Part shown: positions 18,374-27,852 of the stretch, one piece after another
Numbering within the stretch: the stretch's first letter is position 1
How the letters are laid out: each line of letters opens with the position of its first letter
Origin: RHKX01 sp963743875
Lineage (GTDB): Bacteria > Actinomycetota > Thermoleophilia > Solirubrobacterales > 70-9
Length of the DNA: 64,000 bases
Assembly (NCBI GenBank): GCA_963743875.1
Contig: CAVURM010000005.1
Location: forward strand, 310,001-374,000
Direction: 5' to 3'
The notes under the pieces: model-generated
Database searches by the model: none
Seen by the model: the letters and a program-made list of their open reading frames with translations, nothing else
What the model was told of the DNA's origin: nothing
Translations under genes and position numbers: made by a program

Positions 18374-18393
18374 GCCGGTAACATGTTACCGGC
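18374..18393. promoter_or_regulatory. Perfect 20-bp palindrome, probable operator
   Basis: CCGGTAACATGTTACCGG with one more G:C pair outside is self-complementary over 20 bp. It lies between the divergent FAD oxidase and TPP enzyme genes, at the place where a GntR-family regulator (encoded at 23464) would act on both. The half-site CGGTAACAT also occurs at the TetR operator at 7325. Confidence 0.65.
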
Positions 18394-18481
18394 TGCATGC
18401 AAGAGCAGGTCGACGGGGTCGGCGAGCGAGATCCGGGGCCCGGTTGCCGGCGATGGTCAGACGACAGGAGGAGAGCGGCAG

Positions 18482-20250
18482 ATGGGACTGACCGGTGGCG
18501 AGATCGTCGCCGAGTACCTGATCGCAGAGGGAGTGCCCTACGTGTTCGGCATCCCCGGCCACGGCGACATGGCGGCCTTCGACGCCTTCAAGGACCGCGC
18601 CGACCGGATCAAGGTGATCGCTCCCCGCCACGAGCAGGCCGCGGCGCACATGGCCGACGCCTACTTACCGGGCCTGCGGGCGGCCCCTCGCCACCATGAC
18701 CTCGATCGGCCCCGGCTCGATGAACGTCGCGACCGGGCTGGGAACCGCGTTCGTCGATTCGATCCCGTTGATCTCCTTCACCGGCGGCCCGCAGACCTAC
18801 ATGCTCGGCCGCGGCGTCCTCCAGGAGCTCGAGCGCCAGCAGGACAACGTCTTCCCCCAGATCATCCAGCCGATGGTCAAGCGCAACTGGGATGTCCAGC
18901 ACGTCGACCTGCTGGCCGACGTCCTCCCCCGCGCCTTCAACACGATGCTCTCCGGGACGCCCCGGGCCGGTCCACGTCGAGCTGCCGATGGACGTCCAGG
19001 CCGAGACACCGAGCTGCCGGTGCCGGACCCGGCCGCCCGGCGGGCGGCCCGCGGCGCGGTGCGCCCGGACCCCGACGCGATCGACGCGGCCGCGGCGAAG
19101 CTGCTCGCCGCGCAAGCGCCCGGTGCGTCCTGGCCGGCGGCGGTTGTCTGACAGCCGGAGGCCGCGGCCGAGGTGAAGAGCCGTGGCCGAGTACCTCGAC
19201 GCGCCGGTGGTCGTGACGATGATGGGCAAGGGTGTCTTCCCCGAGGACCATCCGCTCGCCGCCGAGCACACCGGCTCGAACGGGACCGCTGGTCGGCAAC
19301 CACATGACCCGGAAGGCCGACGTGATCCTCGCGGTCGGCACCCGGTTCGCCGAGCAGACCTCGTCCTCCTACGTGGATGGCATGTCGTTCTCGGTGCCGC
19401 CGACCGAGATCGTCCACCTCGACATCGACCCGACCGAGATCGGCAAGAACTACCCGACCGCGGTCGGCGCCGTCTGCGATGCGAAGGCCGGGACTCGCCG
19501 ATCTGCTCGACGCGCTGGAGGATCGCGACGGCCCGGAGGGCGCCGAGCCGTCCCGAGTACCGGGCCGAGATCGCCGAACTGGCGAGCGAAGTGGCCGGAG
19601 ATGCTGACGGATCGCTGGACCGGCAAGCTCTCGCTCAGCCGGGTCCTGCACGAGGTCCGCGAGGCGACGCCCCGGGAGACGATCGCGATCGCCTCCGCCG
19701 GGCCACCCCCAGATCCAGGCCTTCCAGGAGTTCCTCTGCTACGAGCCGCGGACCTGGCTCAGCCCCGGCGGCTACTCGACCATGGGCTACACGCTGCCCG
19801 CGGCGATCGGTGCCAAGCTCGCCCAGCCCGATCGGCCGGTGGTCGGCTTCGCCGGTGACGGCGACCTCCAGCAGACGATCCAGGAGCTGGCGGTCGCGGC
19901 CGAGACCGGGGCGGCGGTGATCATCGCCTGCCTCAACAACACCGGCTGGATCTCGATCCGCGACTTCCAGCGCGGCATGTTCGGCGAGGACCGCGCGCTT
20001 CTCGGTCGAGTTCCGGTCGCGCAAGGGCGACCAGCTGATGCCGGTCGACTTCGTCGCGATCGCGAAGGCCTTCAACTGCGGCGCCGAGAAGGTGACGACG
20101 CCGAGCGAGGTCGGCCGGCGCCGTCGGCGGGCGCTGGCCTCGGACGGGCCCTACCTGATCGAGTTCGATGCTTTCGCGTCGATCCCGACCGACACTGAGG
20201 GCATCAACATCGGCCACTGGGACCTGCCCAGGCCGGCCTACCTGCCCTGA
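18482..20250 (+). pseudogene. Thiamine pyrophosphate-dependent enzyme (IolD/acetolactate synthase-like), frame-broken
   Basis: About 580 residues recoverable across roughly 12 frame breaks. N-terminal TPP-binding PYR domain: EYLIAEGVPYVFGIPGHGDM, then PRHEQAAAHMADAY with the catalytic Glu. TSIGPGSMNVATGLGTAFVD resembles the TTSIGPG segment of IolD. The central domain has ADVILAVGTRFAEQTSSS. The C-terminal domain has the TPP motif GDGDLQ...NN (FAGDGDLQQTIQEL, ACLNNTGWISI). The reaction is C-C bond cleavage or formation on a 2-keto or cyclic diketone substrate; which one is not determined. AGGAGG precedes ATG 18482 by 10 nt. First gene of the operon. Confidence 0.8.
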
Positions 20251-20289
20251 AGTGAGCCGAGCGAGCGACCAAGGGAACAGGACGATGCG

Positions 20290-21608
20290 ATGAGCGACCC
20301 GCCGGAGGCTCCGCGCCGGAGTCCGACGCCCACGTGATCAAGTGCATGGGCGACGTCGACATGGCGCCTGGTCGACGGGCGAGGGGGTGCGGGTCCGCGA
20401 CGCCGACGGCAAGGAGTACCTCGACGCGATCTCGGCCGAGTGGGTGCTGAACCTCGGCTTCCGCCACCCCGAGGTCAAGCAGGCGATCGTCGACCAGTTC
20501 GACACGATCGACTACGTCTCGCCGGTCTTCGAGAGACGAGGCCCGGACCGACCTCGCGAAGAAGCTCGCGGAGCTCGCCCCGGGCGCGCTTTCGAAGGTG
20601 CTCTACGGGCTCTCCGGGGCCGGCGGCGGTCGAGGGCGCGATGCACCTGGCGATGCGGACGACCGGCGGCACCGACTTCGTCTGTCCTCGACGCCGCCTT
20701 CCACGGCCGCACCTTCGCCACGATCGGGCTGACCTACGTCGAACCCGGGCATGGTCGAAGGATCGAACAAGGGTCTCGACCGCTACCTGCCGCGGCAGAT
20801 GCGGGTGCCGAACTACAACTGCTACCGCTGCCCGCTGGGCCTCGAGCGCGAGACCTGCGATCTCGCCTGCGCCGAGTCACGTCGACTTCGCGCTCGCACA
20901 AGGGCCACACCAACGGTCCGGCCGGAGTGATCGTCGAGCCGTTCCAGGCGAACGGCGGCATGATCCCCGCTCCCGACGGCTACCTCGAGCGGGTTCACGA
21001 GATCTGCCAAGTCGACCACGAGGTGCCGCTGATCGTCGACGAGGTCCAGGGTGCCTTCTGCCGCTGCGGCCCGATGTACGCGAGCGCAGCGAACCGGGAT
21101 CGAGCCGGAGATGATCATCCTCGGCAAGGCGCTCGGCGGCGGGCTGCCGCTCTCGGCCACGATCACGACGCCCGGAGTACTCGGAGCTGCTGCCCTGGGA
21201 GTACGGCTTCACCCAGGCCGGCAACCCGATCGCCTGCGCGGCCGGCGCTGGCGATGGTCGAGGTCATGGTCCGCGACGACCTGCCCGCCAACTCGGAGCG
21301 GATGGGCGGCCTGATGGTCGAGCGAGCTGCGCGGAGATCCAGCAGGACTCGAAGCTGATCGGCGACATCCGCGGCCAGGGGCTGATGATCGGGGTCGAGC
21401 TGGTTCGCGACCGCGAGACGCAAGGAGCCGCGCCTTCGAGGAGACCGACAGGTGATGGCGGCCTGCCTCGAGCACGGGCTGATGGTCGGCAAGAGCGGCC
21501 CGGTCTTCGGCTCGAACGGCAACGTCGATCAAGTTCAAGCCGGCGGTCAACGTCACCGAGGAGGAGATCGTGGAGATGGTCGAGCTGTTCGGCCGGGCCC
21601 TGGCGTGA
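20290..21608 (+). pseudogene. Class III PLP-dependent aminotransferase, frame-broken
   Basis: About 430 residues across several one-base breaks. Signatures: DADGKEYLDAISAEWVLNLG; VEPFQANGGMIPAPDGYL; LIVDEVQGAFCRCG (PLP ring-stacking Asp); and ILGKALGGGLPLSATI (PLP-binding Lys). An unusual Cys cluster, CYRCPLGLERETCDLAC (nt about 20819-20871), lies just before the small domain. Class III enzymes transfer the terminal amino group of omega-amino acids or polyamines; the substrate is unknown. ATG 20290 follows AGGGAACAGG. It lies between the TPP enzyme and the isomerase, with short spacers. Confidence 0.82.
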
Positions 21609-21623
21609 CGTCGAGGCGACGCT

Positions 21624-22433
21624 TTGACCGACGGCCCGGCCGATCAGCTTCATCGCGGCACTCGACTACGAGGAGCTGGCCGGCCGGACGCGGTGCGTCG
21701 ACTCGCTTCTGCGACGCCGGCTACGACGCGGTCGAGTGGACGATGGCCCACGTCGACGATCTGCTGCGCCCCGGCCTCGGCGCTGGCCTGCCAGCAGGAC
21801 CTGGTCACCGGCGGCGAGGAGGCGCTGCGCGACGACCCTCGCGGGCGATCGAGCGGCCGCGGAGGCCGGGATCGGGATCGTCAACGTCGCTGACCGGACC
21901 GAACCTCTGGGAGGAGGGCGCGACCCACGCGACGACGAGGAAGCCTGGACGACCGCCCTCGACGGCGCTCGAGGCGCGCCTGCCGGCGCGGCGAGGAGCT
22001 GGGCGTCAGGATCGGGTTCGAGCCCTGCTGGGGAACCCTCGCCCACGACGCCGCCACGGCCCAGCGGGTGCTTGACGCGGTCCCGGTCTCGGTCACCTTC
22101 GACCCCAGCCACTTCGTGATGACCGGCGACCACGATCCCGGACCTGATCGCGTCGCTGGGGCGAGCGCATCGTGCACTTCCACCTCAAGGACGCCTTCGG
22201 CCGCCCGGGCATGGACGGGCGAGGACTTCATCTTCTGCATGCTCGGCGAGGGCAAGCGTGCCCTGGGCCGGAGCTCCTCGACGCGCTCGACGAGGTCGGC
22301 TACGAAGGAGCGCTCTCGGTCGAGTTCGAGGCTTACCGCTACTACGAGCAGGTGCTCGGCGGCGATCCCGGCGCGGCCGCCGGCGCTGGCCCGCGAGCAG
22401 GTCGCGGCGCTGCTGGGGCAGCGGCGGTCGTGA
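21624..22433 (+). pseudogene. Sugar phosphate isomerase/epimerase-type TIM barrel, frame-broken
   Basis: About 265 residues of the AP-endonuclease-2 TIM-barrel family (IolE/IolH, xylose-isomerase-like). Reconstructed pieces: ISFIAALDYEELAGRT; YDAVEWTMAHVDDLL; VSVTFDPSHFVMTGDD (metal-binding Asp-His); IVHFHLKDAFGRPGMDG (metal-binding His); and the closing GALSVEFEAY (metal-binding Glu). Members isomerise or dehydrate keto-polyols using a divalent metal. TTG start at 21624 with GAGGCGAC upstream. Very close to the aminotransferase and the following dehydrogenase, so cotranscribed. Confidence 0.78.
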
Positions 22434-22437
22434 AGGC

Positions 22438-23467
22438 TTGAGGACCGCGATCGTCGGGCTCGGCGAGATCGGCCAGCACCACCTCGGGCGATCCGATCGA
22501 GCAGGCGATGCGACCCTGGCGGCGGTCTGCGACCTCGACCGGGACCTGGTCGCGAGCGAGCGCCGGCGACGAGGCTCCGGCGTACACGGACCTCGCGGAG
22601 ATGCTCGCCGCGAGCGGATCTCGACGTCGTCGACATCTGCCTGCCCCACTCGCTTCACGTCGACGCGCCGTCGCGGCGCCGCAGCACGGCTGCCACGTGC
22701 TGCTCGAGAAGCCGATGGCGACCGACCTCGCCGGCTGTGACGGCATCATCGCGGCCGCTGACGCGGCCGGGGTCGGGTCGGCGTCTCCCACAACCAGCTC
22801 TTCTTCGACGCCGCACCGCCGCCTCGGCGAGCTGATCGACGGGGGCGCCTCGGCGAGATCCGGGCGCTCTACGCGCGTCTCTGGATCGGCGGCGAGTACG
22901 GCGGCTGGCGCGAGGATCCCGAGATCGTCGGCGGCGGCCTGCTGATGGACGCCGGAGTCCACCGCATCTACCTGGCGCAGAGCCTGGGCGGGCCGGTCGA
23001 CGGCGGTCACCGCGATCGATGGACACCCGCGGTCCGAGGAGCGCTTCGGGTCGACGCTGGAGTTCGCGAGCGGCGCCATCGCGTCATCCAGGGCATCTAC
23101 TTCGGCCCGGCGGGGTCTTCGACGACCGCATCGACGTGGTCGGGCACGGCGGGCATGGCCGCGGTGTCGGCTGCGAGGCCTACTTCGAGGGCGACCTGAC
23201 GCGACGAGCCGCAGCTCCGCAGTACGGCTCGGAGGCAAGTGGACCGAGGATCCCGTCCGCGACAGCTGGGACGCGTCGGTCGCCAGGTCGGTCGTGAGGA
23301 CATCCTCGACGCGTTCGCGGCTGGTGCCGACCCGTCGTCGAGGACGACCGCGGCCCGCGCCACAGTCGCCGTGATCGAGGCCGCCTATCGTTCCGCCGAG
23401 CCCGGCGAGCGGATCGAGATTGGACGTGACCGGGCAGACCTCGGACCGCGACCGGGGAGCGCCGTGA
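22438..23467 (+). pseudogene. Gfo/Idh/MocA-family NAD(P)-dependent dehydrogenase, frame-broken
   Basis: About 340 residues. The N-terminal Rossmann fold (TAIVGLGEIGQHHLG) is followed by VVDICLPHSLHVD and by VLLEKPMATDL, the EKP motif with the catalytic Lys. The C-terminal domain has GGGLLMDAGVHRIYL with the catalytic Asp-x3-His and FASGAIGVIQGIYFGPAG. It oxidises or reduces a sugar or cyclitol hydroxyl with NAD(P). TTG start 5 bp after the isomerase stop. The end overlaps the GntR start by 4 bp (GTGA) once one duplicated G near 23422 is removed. Confidence 0.78.
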
Positions 23468-24182
23468 CCGAGCGGATCCTGCAGGAGATCAAGGCCGACT
23501 CGAGCCTCACCGAGCGGGTCCGGGATTCGATCCGGGAGGCGATCATCGACGGCCGGCTCGAGCCGGGATCGCTGCACTCGGTCCAGACGCTGGCGGCGAC
23601 CTTCGGGGTCTCCCGGACCCCGGTGCGGGAGGCGCTGATCGACCTCGAGGGCACGGGACATGGTCGAGTTCGAACGCAACCGCGGGGTCCGGATTCTCGA
23701 GACCTCGGTCCATGATCTGGAGGAGATCCTGTCCTGCGCATCCTGCTCGAGGTGCCCGCCACCTACCGGGCGGCCGAGCAGGCGACCGAGGAGACCGTCG
23801 ACGCGCTCAGCGGTCGAACTGGAGGCGATGACTCGAGGCCGCCGCAAAGGGCGACGAGATCGACGATGATGCAGCACGATCGCCGCTTCCACGAGATCAT
23901 CAACGAGACATCCGGAAACGCGCGCCTGGCCGATTACGTCGACTCGCTCCGCGACCTGATCCTCACCCGCGGGGTCTCGACCGTCAGGCCAATCGCGTGA
24001 GCTGCCCGCGATCGTGGACGAGCACGAGGCGATGCTGATCGCCATCGCCGCCGGCGACGAGCTCGGCGGCAGCAGCCGCGATGAAAAGCCATCTCTGCAA
24101 CACGACGGCATTGATCCTGCAGCAGGAGGGCGGCACCGAGGCCGCACCCGGTCTCCGCTGGGCCGACTTGGTGATCGGCTGA
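23464..24182 (+). pseudogene. GntR family transcriptional regulator (FadR/FCD type), frame-broken
   Basis: About 235 residues. The N-terminal winged helix is ERVRDSIREAIIDGRLEPG followed by AATFGVSRTPVREALIDLE. The C-terminal FCD ligand domain is all-helical with metal-binding type residues (DRRFHEIINETSGNARL, then VDEHEAMLIAIAAGD). Frame breaks lie near 23658, 23735, 23825 and 24000. Being inside the catabolic operon, it is the obvious candidate to bind the 20-bp palindrome at 18374 and respond to a pathway intermediate. Its stop TGA overlaps the ALDH ATG (TGATG). Confidence 0.8.
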
Positions 24183-25564
24183 TGTCGAGGATCCAGAGCC
24201 ACGACCCGACCCATCCGCGCGACCTCGTCGGCGAATTCGATGTCCCCGACTCCGACGAGGTGGCGACGGTAATCGCGAGGGCGGCGGCTGCTCAACCCGA
24301 GTGGGCCGCCTCCGCTCCGGCCCGGTCGGAGGCGTTGGGAAAGCTTGCCGAGGCGATCGCCGCCCGCAACGACGAGTTCACCGATCTGATCGTCCGCGAG
24401 GTCGGCAAGCCGGTGGTCGAGGCCCGGGGGGAGATCATCAGGACCCTGGCGATCCTGCGCTACTACGCACAGGCCGCACTCGATCCGGTCGGCGAGGTCT
24501 ACCCCGGCTCGACACCTCGGACGCAGGTGGTGGTCAGGCGTGAACCCCTCGGCCTGGTGCTGACGATCTGCCCGTGGAACTTCCCGCTCGCCATCCCGAT
24601 CTGGAAGGCGGCACCGGCGCTCGCCTACGGCAACTGCGTGCTGATGAAGCCCGCCAGCCCCGGCGTCACGGTTGCCGGCCTGCTTTCGCAGGTCGTCTCA
24701 GAGGTGCTGCCGGAGGGAGTCATGTCCGTTCTCTTCCTGCCTGGTTCGAAGCTTGGAAGGGTGCTCGACGACGAGCGCATCGGCGGTGCGACCTTCACCG
24801 GCTCCACCCAGGCCGGCCTGGCCGTCGCTGCGCGGCTCGCCGCCCGCGGCGCTCCTGCGCAGGCGGAGATGGGTGGTCAGAACCCGGCCGTCGTCCTCGA
24901 GGATGCCGACCCTGACGCGGCGGCGGCGGCGATCGTCAGCGGGGCCATGAACTTCGCCGGCCAGAAATGCACCGCGACGCGACGGGCGATCGCGGTGGGT
25001 TCGATCGCTGATCGGTTGGAGGACGCCCTGGCCGGCGCCGTCGCGTCGCTGTCGGTGGGTGACCCGAGCAGCGAGTCGACGACCGTCGGCCCGCTGATCG
25101 ATGGAGCATCGGTGATCGCTTTCGGCAAGCGCGTCGCGGGGGCCTGCGAGCGCGGCGGGCGGGTGGTGGCGCAAGCAGAGGCACCCCTCGAAGCCGAGGG
25201 CCATTTCGTCGCGCCGACTGTGCTCGCGATGGACGACCCTGACGACGAGATCAACCAGGAGGAGACCTTCGGCCCGCTGCTCACGCTGATCCGGGTTCGG
25301 GACGAGGCTGCGGCGGTCGAGGCGGCCAACGCGACCCGCTACGGATTGGTCGCAGCCGTCCACGGGCGGGCAGTCGACCGCGCTGCTGAGCTGGCCTCCC
25401 GTTTGGAGTTCGGTCTGCAGCGCGTCAACGCGGCCACCCCCGGGGTTGATTACTACGCTCCCTTCGGCGGTGAAGGGCGCTCGAGCTTCGGCCCTCGCGA
25501 ACAGGGTCGGGCCGCCCGCGAGTTCTTCACCTCCTCGCGAACGATGACGATCGTCTCACCGTGA
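24182..25564 (+). CDS. Aldehyde dehydrogenase (NAD(P)+)
   Basis: 460 residues, intact frame, unlike its upstream neighbours. NAD-binding signature LGLVLTICPWNFPLAIP with MKPASPGVT; FTGSTQAGLAV; catalytic Glu in QAEMGGQNPAVVLED; catalytic Cys in MNFAGQKCTATRRAIA. The C-terminal EETFGPLLTLIRV and YYAPFGGEGRSSFGPREQG are typical. The frame is open further upstream, but ATG 24182 overlapping the GntR stop matches the family N-terminus. It probably oxidises the semialdehyde made by this pathway. Confidence 0.93.
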   Translation: MSRIQSHDPTHPRDLVGEFDVPDSDEVATVIARAAAAQPEWAASAPARSEALGKLAEAIAARNDEFTDLIVREVGKPVVEARGEIIRTLAILRYYAQAALDPVGEVYPGSTPRTQVVVRREPLGLVLTICPWNFPLAIPIWKAAPALAYGNCVLMKPASPGVTVAGLLSQVVSEVLPEGVMSVLFLPGSKLGRVLDDERIGGATFTGSTQAGLAVAARLAARGAPAQAEMGGQNPAVVLEDADPDAAAAAIVSGAMNFAGQKCTATRRAIAVGSIADRLEDALAGAVASLSVGDPSSESTTVGPLIDGASVIAFGKRVAGACERGGRVVAQAEAPLEAEGHFVAPTVLAMDDPDDEINQEETFGPLLTLIRVRDEAAAVEAANATRYGLVAAVHGRAVDRAAELASRLEFGLQRVNAATPGVDYYAPFGGEGRSSFGPREQGRAAREFFTSSRTMTIVSP

Positions 25565-25615
25565 TCGACCAACTAGGATCGCCGGGCCCGAAACCCAACT
25601 GACCAGGAGACTCCA

Positions 25616-25963
25616 GTGCCTGCATCCGTGCCGACGACGTTCCTTCCCAGCCCCGATCTCGAGCTCGAGGACTGGGGCCCGCTGGAGGAGGCGACCGGCC
25701 CGCCGATGAGCACCGCAGGAATCAGCATCTGGGAGGACGGCAAGGGTGCCGACTCCGGGGTCTGGGAGTGCACGCCGGGCCCCTCGCACTGGACCCTGGA
25801 GACGAACGAGTTCATCTACGTCGTCTCGGGCCGGATGACGGTCACCCCCGACGGCGGCGAGCCGCTGGAGCTCGGCCCCGGCAACTCGGCGGTCTTCCCG
25901 GTCGGCTGGACCGGCACGTGGGAGATCCACGAGACGCTGCGCAAGCTCTACGTCATTTATTAG
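25616..25963 (+). CDS. Cupin protein (DUF861/ureidoglycine-hydrolase-like)
   Basis: 115 residues forming one cupin barrel. GVWECTPGPSHWTLETNEFIY gives motif 1, and ELGPGNSAVFPVGWTGTWEIHET is the characteristic closing part of the DUF861 group. AGGAGA lies 5 nt before GTG 25616. It is 51 bp downstream of the ALDH and probably completes that operon. The function is unknown; DUF861 cupins often sit beside aldehyde dehydrogenases and aminotransferases in amine catabolic clusters. Confidence 0.82.
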   Translation: MPASVPTTFLPSPDLELEDWGPLEEATGPPMSTAGISIWEDGKGADSGVWECTPGPSHWTLETNEFIYVVSGRMTVTPDGGEPLELGPGNSAVFPVGWTGTWEIHETLRKLYVIY

Positions 25964-25973
25964 GGCTCGGCGA

Positions 25974-26354
25974 CTAGCGGACGCTGATCAGGTCGACGAC
26001 GAAGACCAGCGTCTCGTCCGGCCCGATCGCGCTGCCCGCGCCGCGCTTGCCGTAGCCGAGCATCGGCGGGATCGTGATCCGTCGGCGGCCGCCGACCCTC
26101 ATGCCGGCCACGCCGTCGTCCCAGCCCTTGATCACCTGGCCCTTGCCGAGGCCGAACTGAAAGGTGTCGCCGCGGTCCCAGGAAGCGTCGAACTGGTTGC
26201 CGTCGGACCAGGCGACGCCGACGTAGTGGACCTCGACGATCTGCCCGGCTGCCACCTCCTCACCCTCGCCGACGACGATGTCGTCGATCTCGAGCACGAA
26301 CGACGGCTCCCGATCGGCGGGGATCTCGACCTCAGGTTTCTCGTCGGGGCTCAT
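25974..26354 (-). CDS. FKBP-type peptidyl-prolyl cis-trans isomerase
   Basis: 126 residues of a single FKBP domain. VEVHYVGVAWSDGNQFDASW, FQFGLGKGQVIKGWDDGVAGM and GGRRRITIPPMLGYGKRG are the three standard segments, followed by LVFVVDLISV. It has no signal peptide, so it acts in the cytoplasm as a prolyl isomerase or folding helper. ATG 26354 was chosen over an upstream in-frame start because the domain begins soon after it. TAGCGT ends 7 nt before it, suggesting a leaderless transcript. Confidence 0.92.
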   Translation of the reverse strand: MSPDEKPEVEIPADREPSFVLEIDDIVVGEGEEVAAGQIVEVHYVGVAWSDGNQFDASWDRGDTFQFGLGKGQVIKGWDDGVAGMRVGGRRRITIPPMLGYGKRGAGSAIGPDETLVFVVDLISVR

Positions 26355-26367
26355 GAAACCAACGCTA
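26355..26367 (-). promoter_or_regulatory. Leaderless-type -10 box of the FKBP gene
   Basis: On the minus strand TAGCGT (26367-26362), then 7 nt, then ATG at 26354. No ribosome-binding site lies in the 7 nt. Confidence 0.5.
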
Positions 26368-26416
26368 GCGTGATGCGCAGTCGACCCGCACGAGCCCTCG
26401 CGCAATCCCCAGCCAT

Positions 26417-27835
26417 CTATCGCAACGCACCCTCGACGACCCGGGCGCAGCGGCGCCCCTCGGCGATCGCGGTGACCACGAGGGACGCTCCGACCCGGGC
26501 GTCGCCGGCCGCGTAGATGCCGTCGACCGAGGTCGAGAAACTTCCGGCCTTGACGTTGCCGCTGCGGTCGAGGTCGATGCCGAGGCCCTCGAGCAGGCCC
26601 TCGCGCTGAGGGTTGGTGAAGCCGACCGCGATCAGGACGAGATCAGCCTCGATGGCGTACTCGCTGCCCTCGACGCCGACGAGGGTCCGGGACGAGTCTC
26701 CGGTGACCTCGCGGGCGATCAGGCGGGTGACCTTGCCGTCGGCCCCCTCCATGCCGAGCACCTGGCGGCCGAACCTGCGCTCCCCGCCCTCCTCGAGGGC
26801 GTAGGTGGTGACGAGGCGTCGCGGCTGGATCGGCCACGGCGTGTTCGGGTAGCGGCCGCCGGCGGGGACGTCGGGATAGACGTCGAGCAGCAGTACGTCG
26901 GTGGCACCTTCACGTAGGGCGTTGGAGACGCAGTCCATGCCCGTATCGCCGCCGCCGATCACGACGACGCGCTTGCCGGCGGCGCTGATCTCGCGCTCCG
27001 GCTTCCGCGAGACCCTGCCCTGCGATTCGGCGACCCAGCGGTTGCGGCCGTACAGGTAGTCCATCGCGAAGTGGACCCCGTCAAGATCGCGACCGGGGAC
27101 CTCGAGGTCGCGTTCGACGCGGGAGCCGATCGCGATCACGGTCGCGTCGAAGTCCTCCTGGAGCCGCTCGACGCTGAGGTCGACGCCGACGTCGACATTG
27201 CAGATGAACCCGATCCCCTCCTGCTGGAGCAGGTCGACCCGGCGGTCGATCATCCACTTCTCGAGCTTTGCGTCGGGCACGCCGAACCGCAGCAGGCCGC
27301 CGGGGGCCTCGTCACGTTCGTAGACGGTGACCTGATGGCCGACCTTGTTCAGCTCGTCGGCGGCGGCGAGGCCGGCCGGCCCGGAGCCGACGACTGCCAC
27401 GCGCTTGCCGGTGCGCCTCTCGGGCGGCTGGGGAACCACCCAGCCCTCCCTGAAGGCGTTGTCGATCGTCCAGTACTCGATCTGTTTGATCATCACCGGG
27501 TCGTCGTCGATGTCGAGCACGCATGCCGACTCGCACGGCGCCGGGCAGATCAGGCCCGTGAACTCGGGGAAGTTGTTGGTCGCGTGGAGCTGGTCGATCG
27601 CCCCCTTCCAGTCGCCGACCCGGGCGAGGTCGTTCCAGTCCGGGATCAGGTTGCCCAGGGGACAGGCGCTGTTGCAGAAGGGGACGCCACAATCCATGCA
27701 GCGGGATGCCTGATGTTTGAGCTCCTCCTCGGGAAGGGTCTCGTAGATCTCCCCGTAATCGCGCACGCGCTCGTTCGGCGGCCGCTCGGGAGAGGGCACG
27801 CGATGAACTTCGAGGAATCCGCGTGGGTTGGCCAT
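26417..27835 (-). CDS. gltD: Glutamate synthase (NADPH) small subunit
   Basis: 472 residues. It passes electrons from NADPH to the large subunit for making glutamate from glutamine and 2-oxoglutarate. The N-terminal Cys cluster for Fe-S centres is CMDCGVPFCNSACPLGN and LICPAPCESACVL. The first dinucleotide fold is VAVVGSGPAGLAAADEL (FAD) and the second is VVVIGGGDTGMDCVSNA (NADPH). The C-terminus has GIYAAGDARVGASLV. ATG 27835 (MANPRGF) is the family N-terminus; the frame is open further upstream inside gltB. It follows gltB by 17 bp. Confidence 0.95.
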   Translation of the reverse strand: MANPRGFLEVHRVPSPERPPNERVRDYGEIYETLPEEELKHQASRCMDCGVPFCNSACPLGNLIPDWNDLARVGDWKGAIDQLHATNNFPEFTGLICPAPCESACVLDIDDDPVMIKQIEYWTIDNAFREGWVVPQPPERRTGKRVAVVGSGPAGLAAADELNKVGHQVTVYERDEAPGGLLRFGVPDAKLEKWMIDRRVDLLQQEGIGFICNVDVGVDLSVERLQEDFDATVIAIGSRVERDLEVPGRDLDGVHFAMDYLYGRNRWVAESQGRVSRKPEREISAAGKRVVVIGGGDTGMDCVSNALREGATDVLLLDVYPDVPAGGRYPNTPWPIQPRRLVTTYALEEGGERRFGRQVLGMEGADGKVTRLIAREVTGDSSRTLVGVEGSEYAIEADLVLIAVGFTNPQREGLLEGLGIDLDRSGNVKAGSFSTSVDGIYAAGDARVGASLVVTAIAEGRRCARVVEGALR

Positions 27836-27852
27836 CAGGGTCGGTCCGCCGG

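Noticed and set aside
18600..20000. Programmed ribosomal frameshifting as explanation of the broken genes
   Set aside because: About a dozen breaks in one gene, in varied contexts and in several unrelated genes, without slippery sites or following structures. Sequence error is far simpler.
22342..24147. 601-codon minus-strand ORF over the dehydrogenase and GntR genes
   Set aside because: The plus strand holds conserved family motifs throughout. The minus frame has none.
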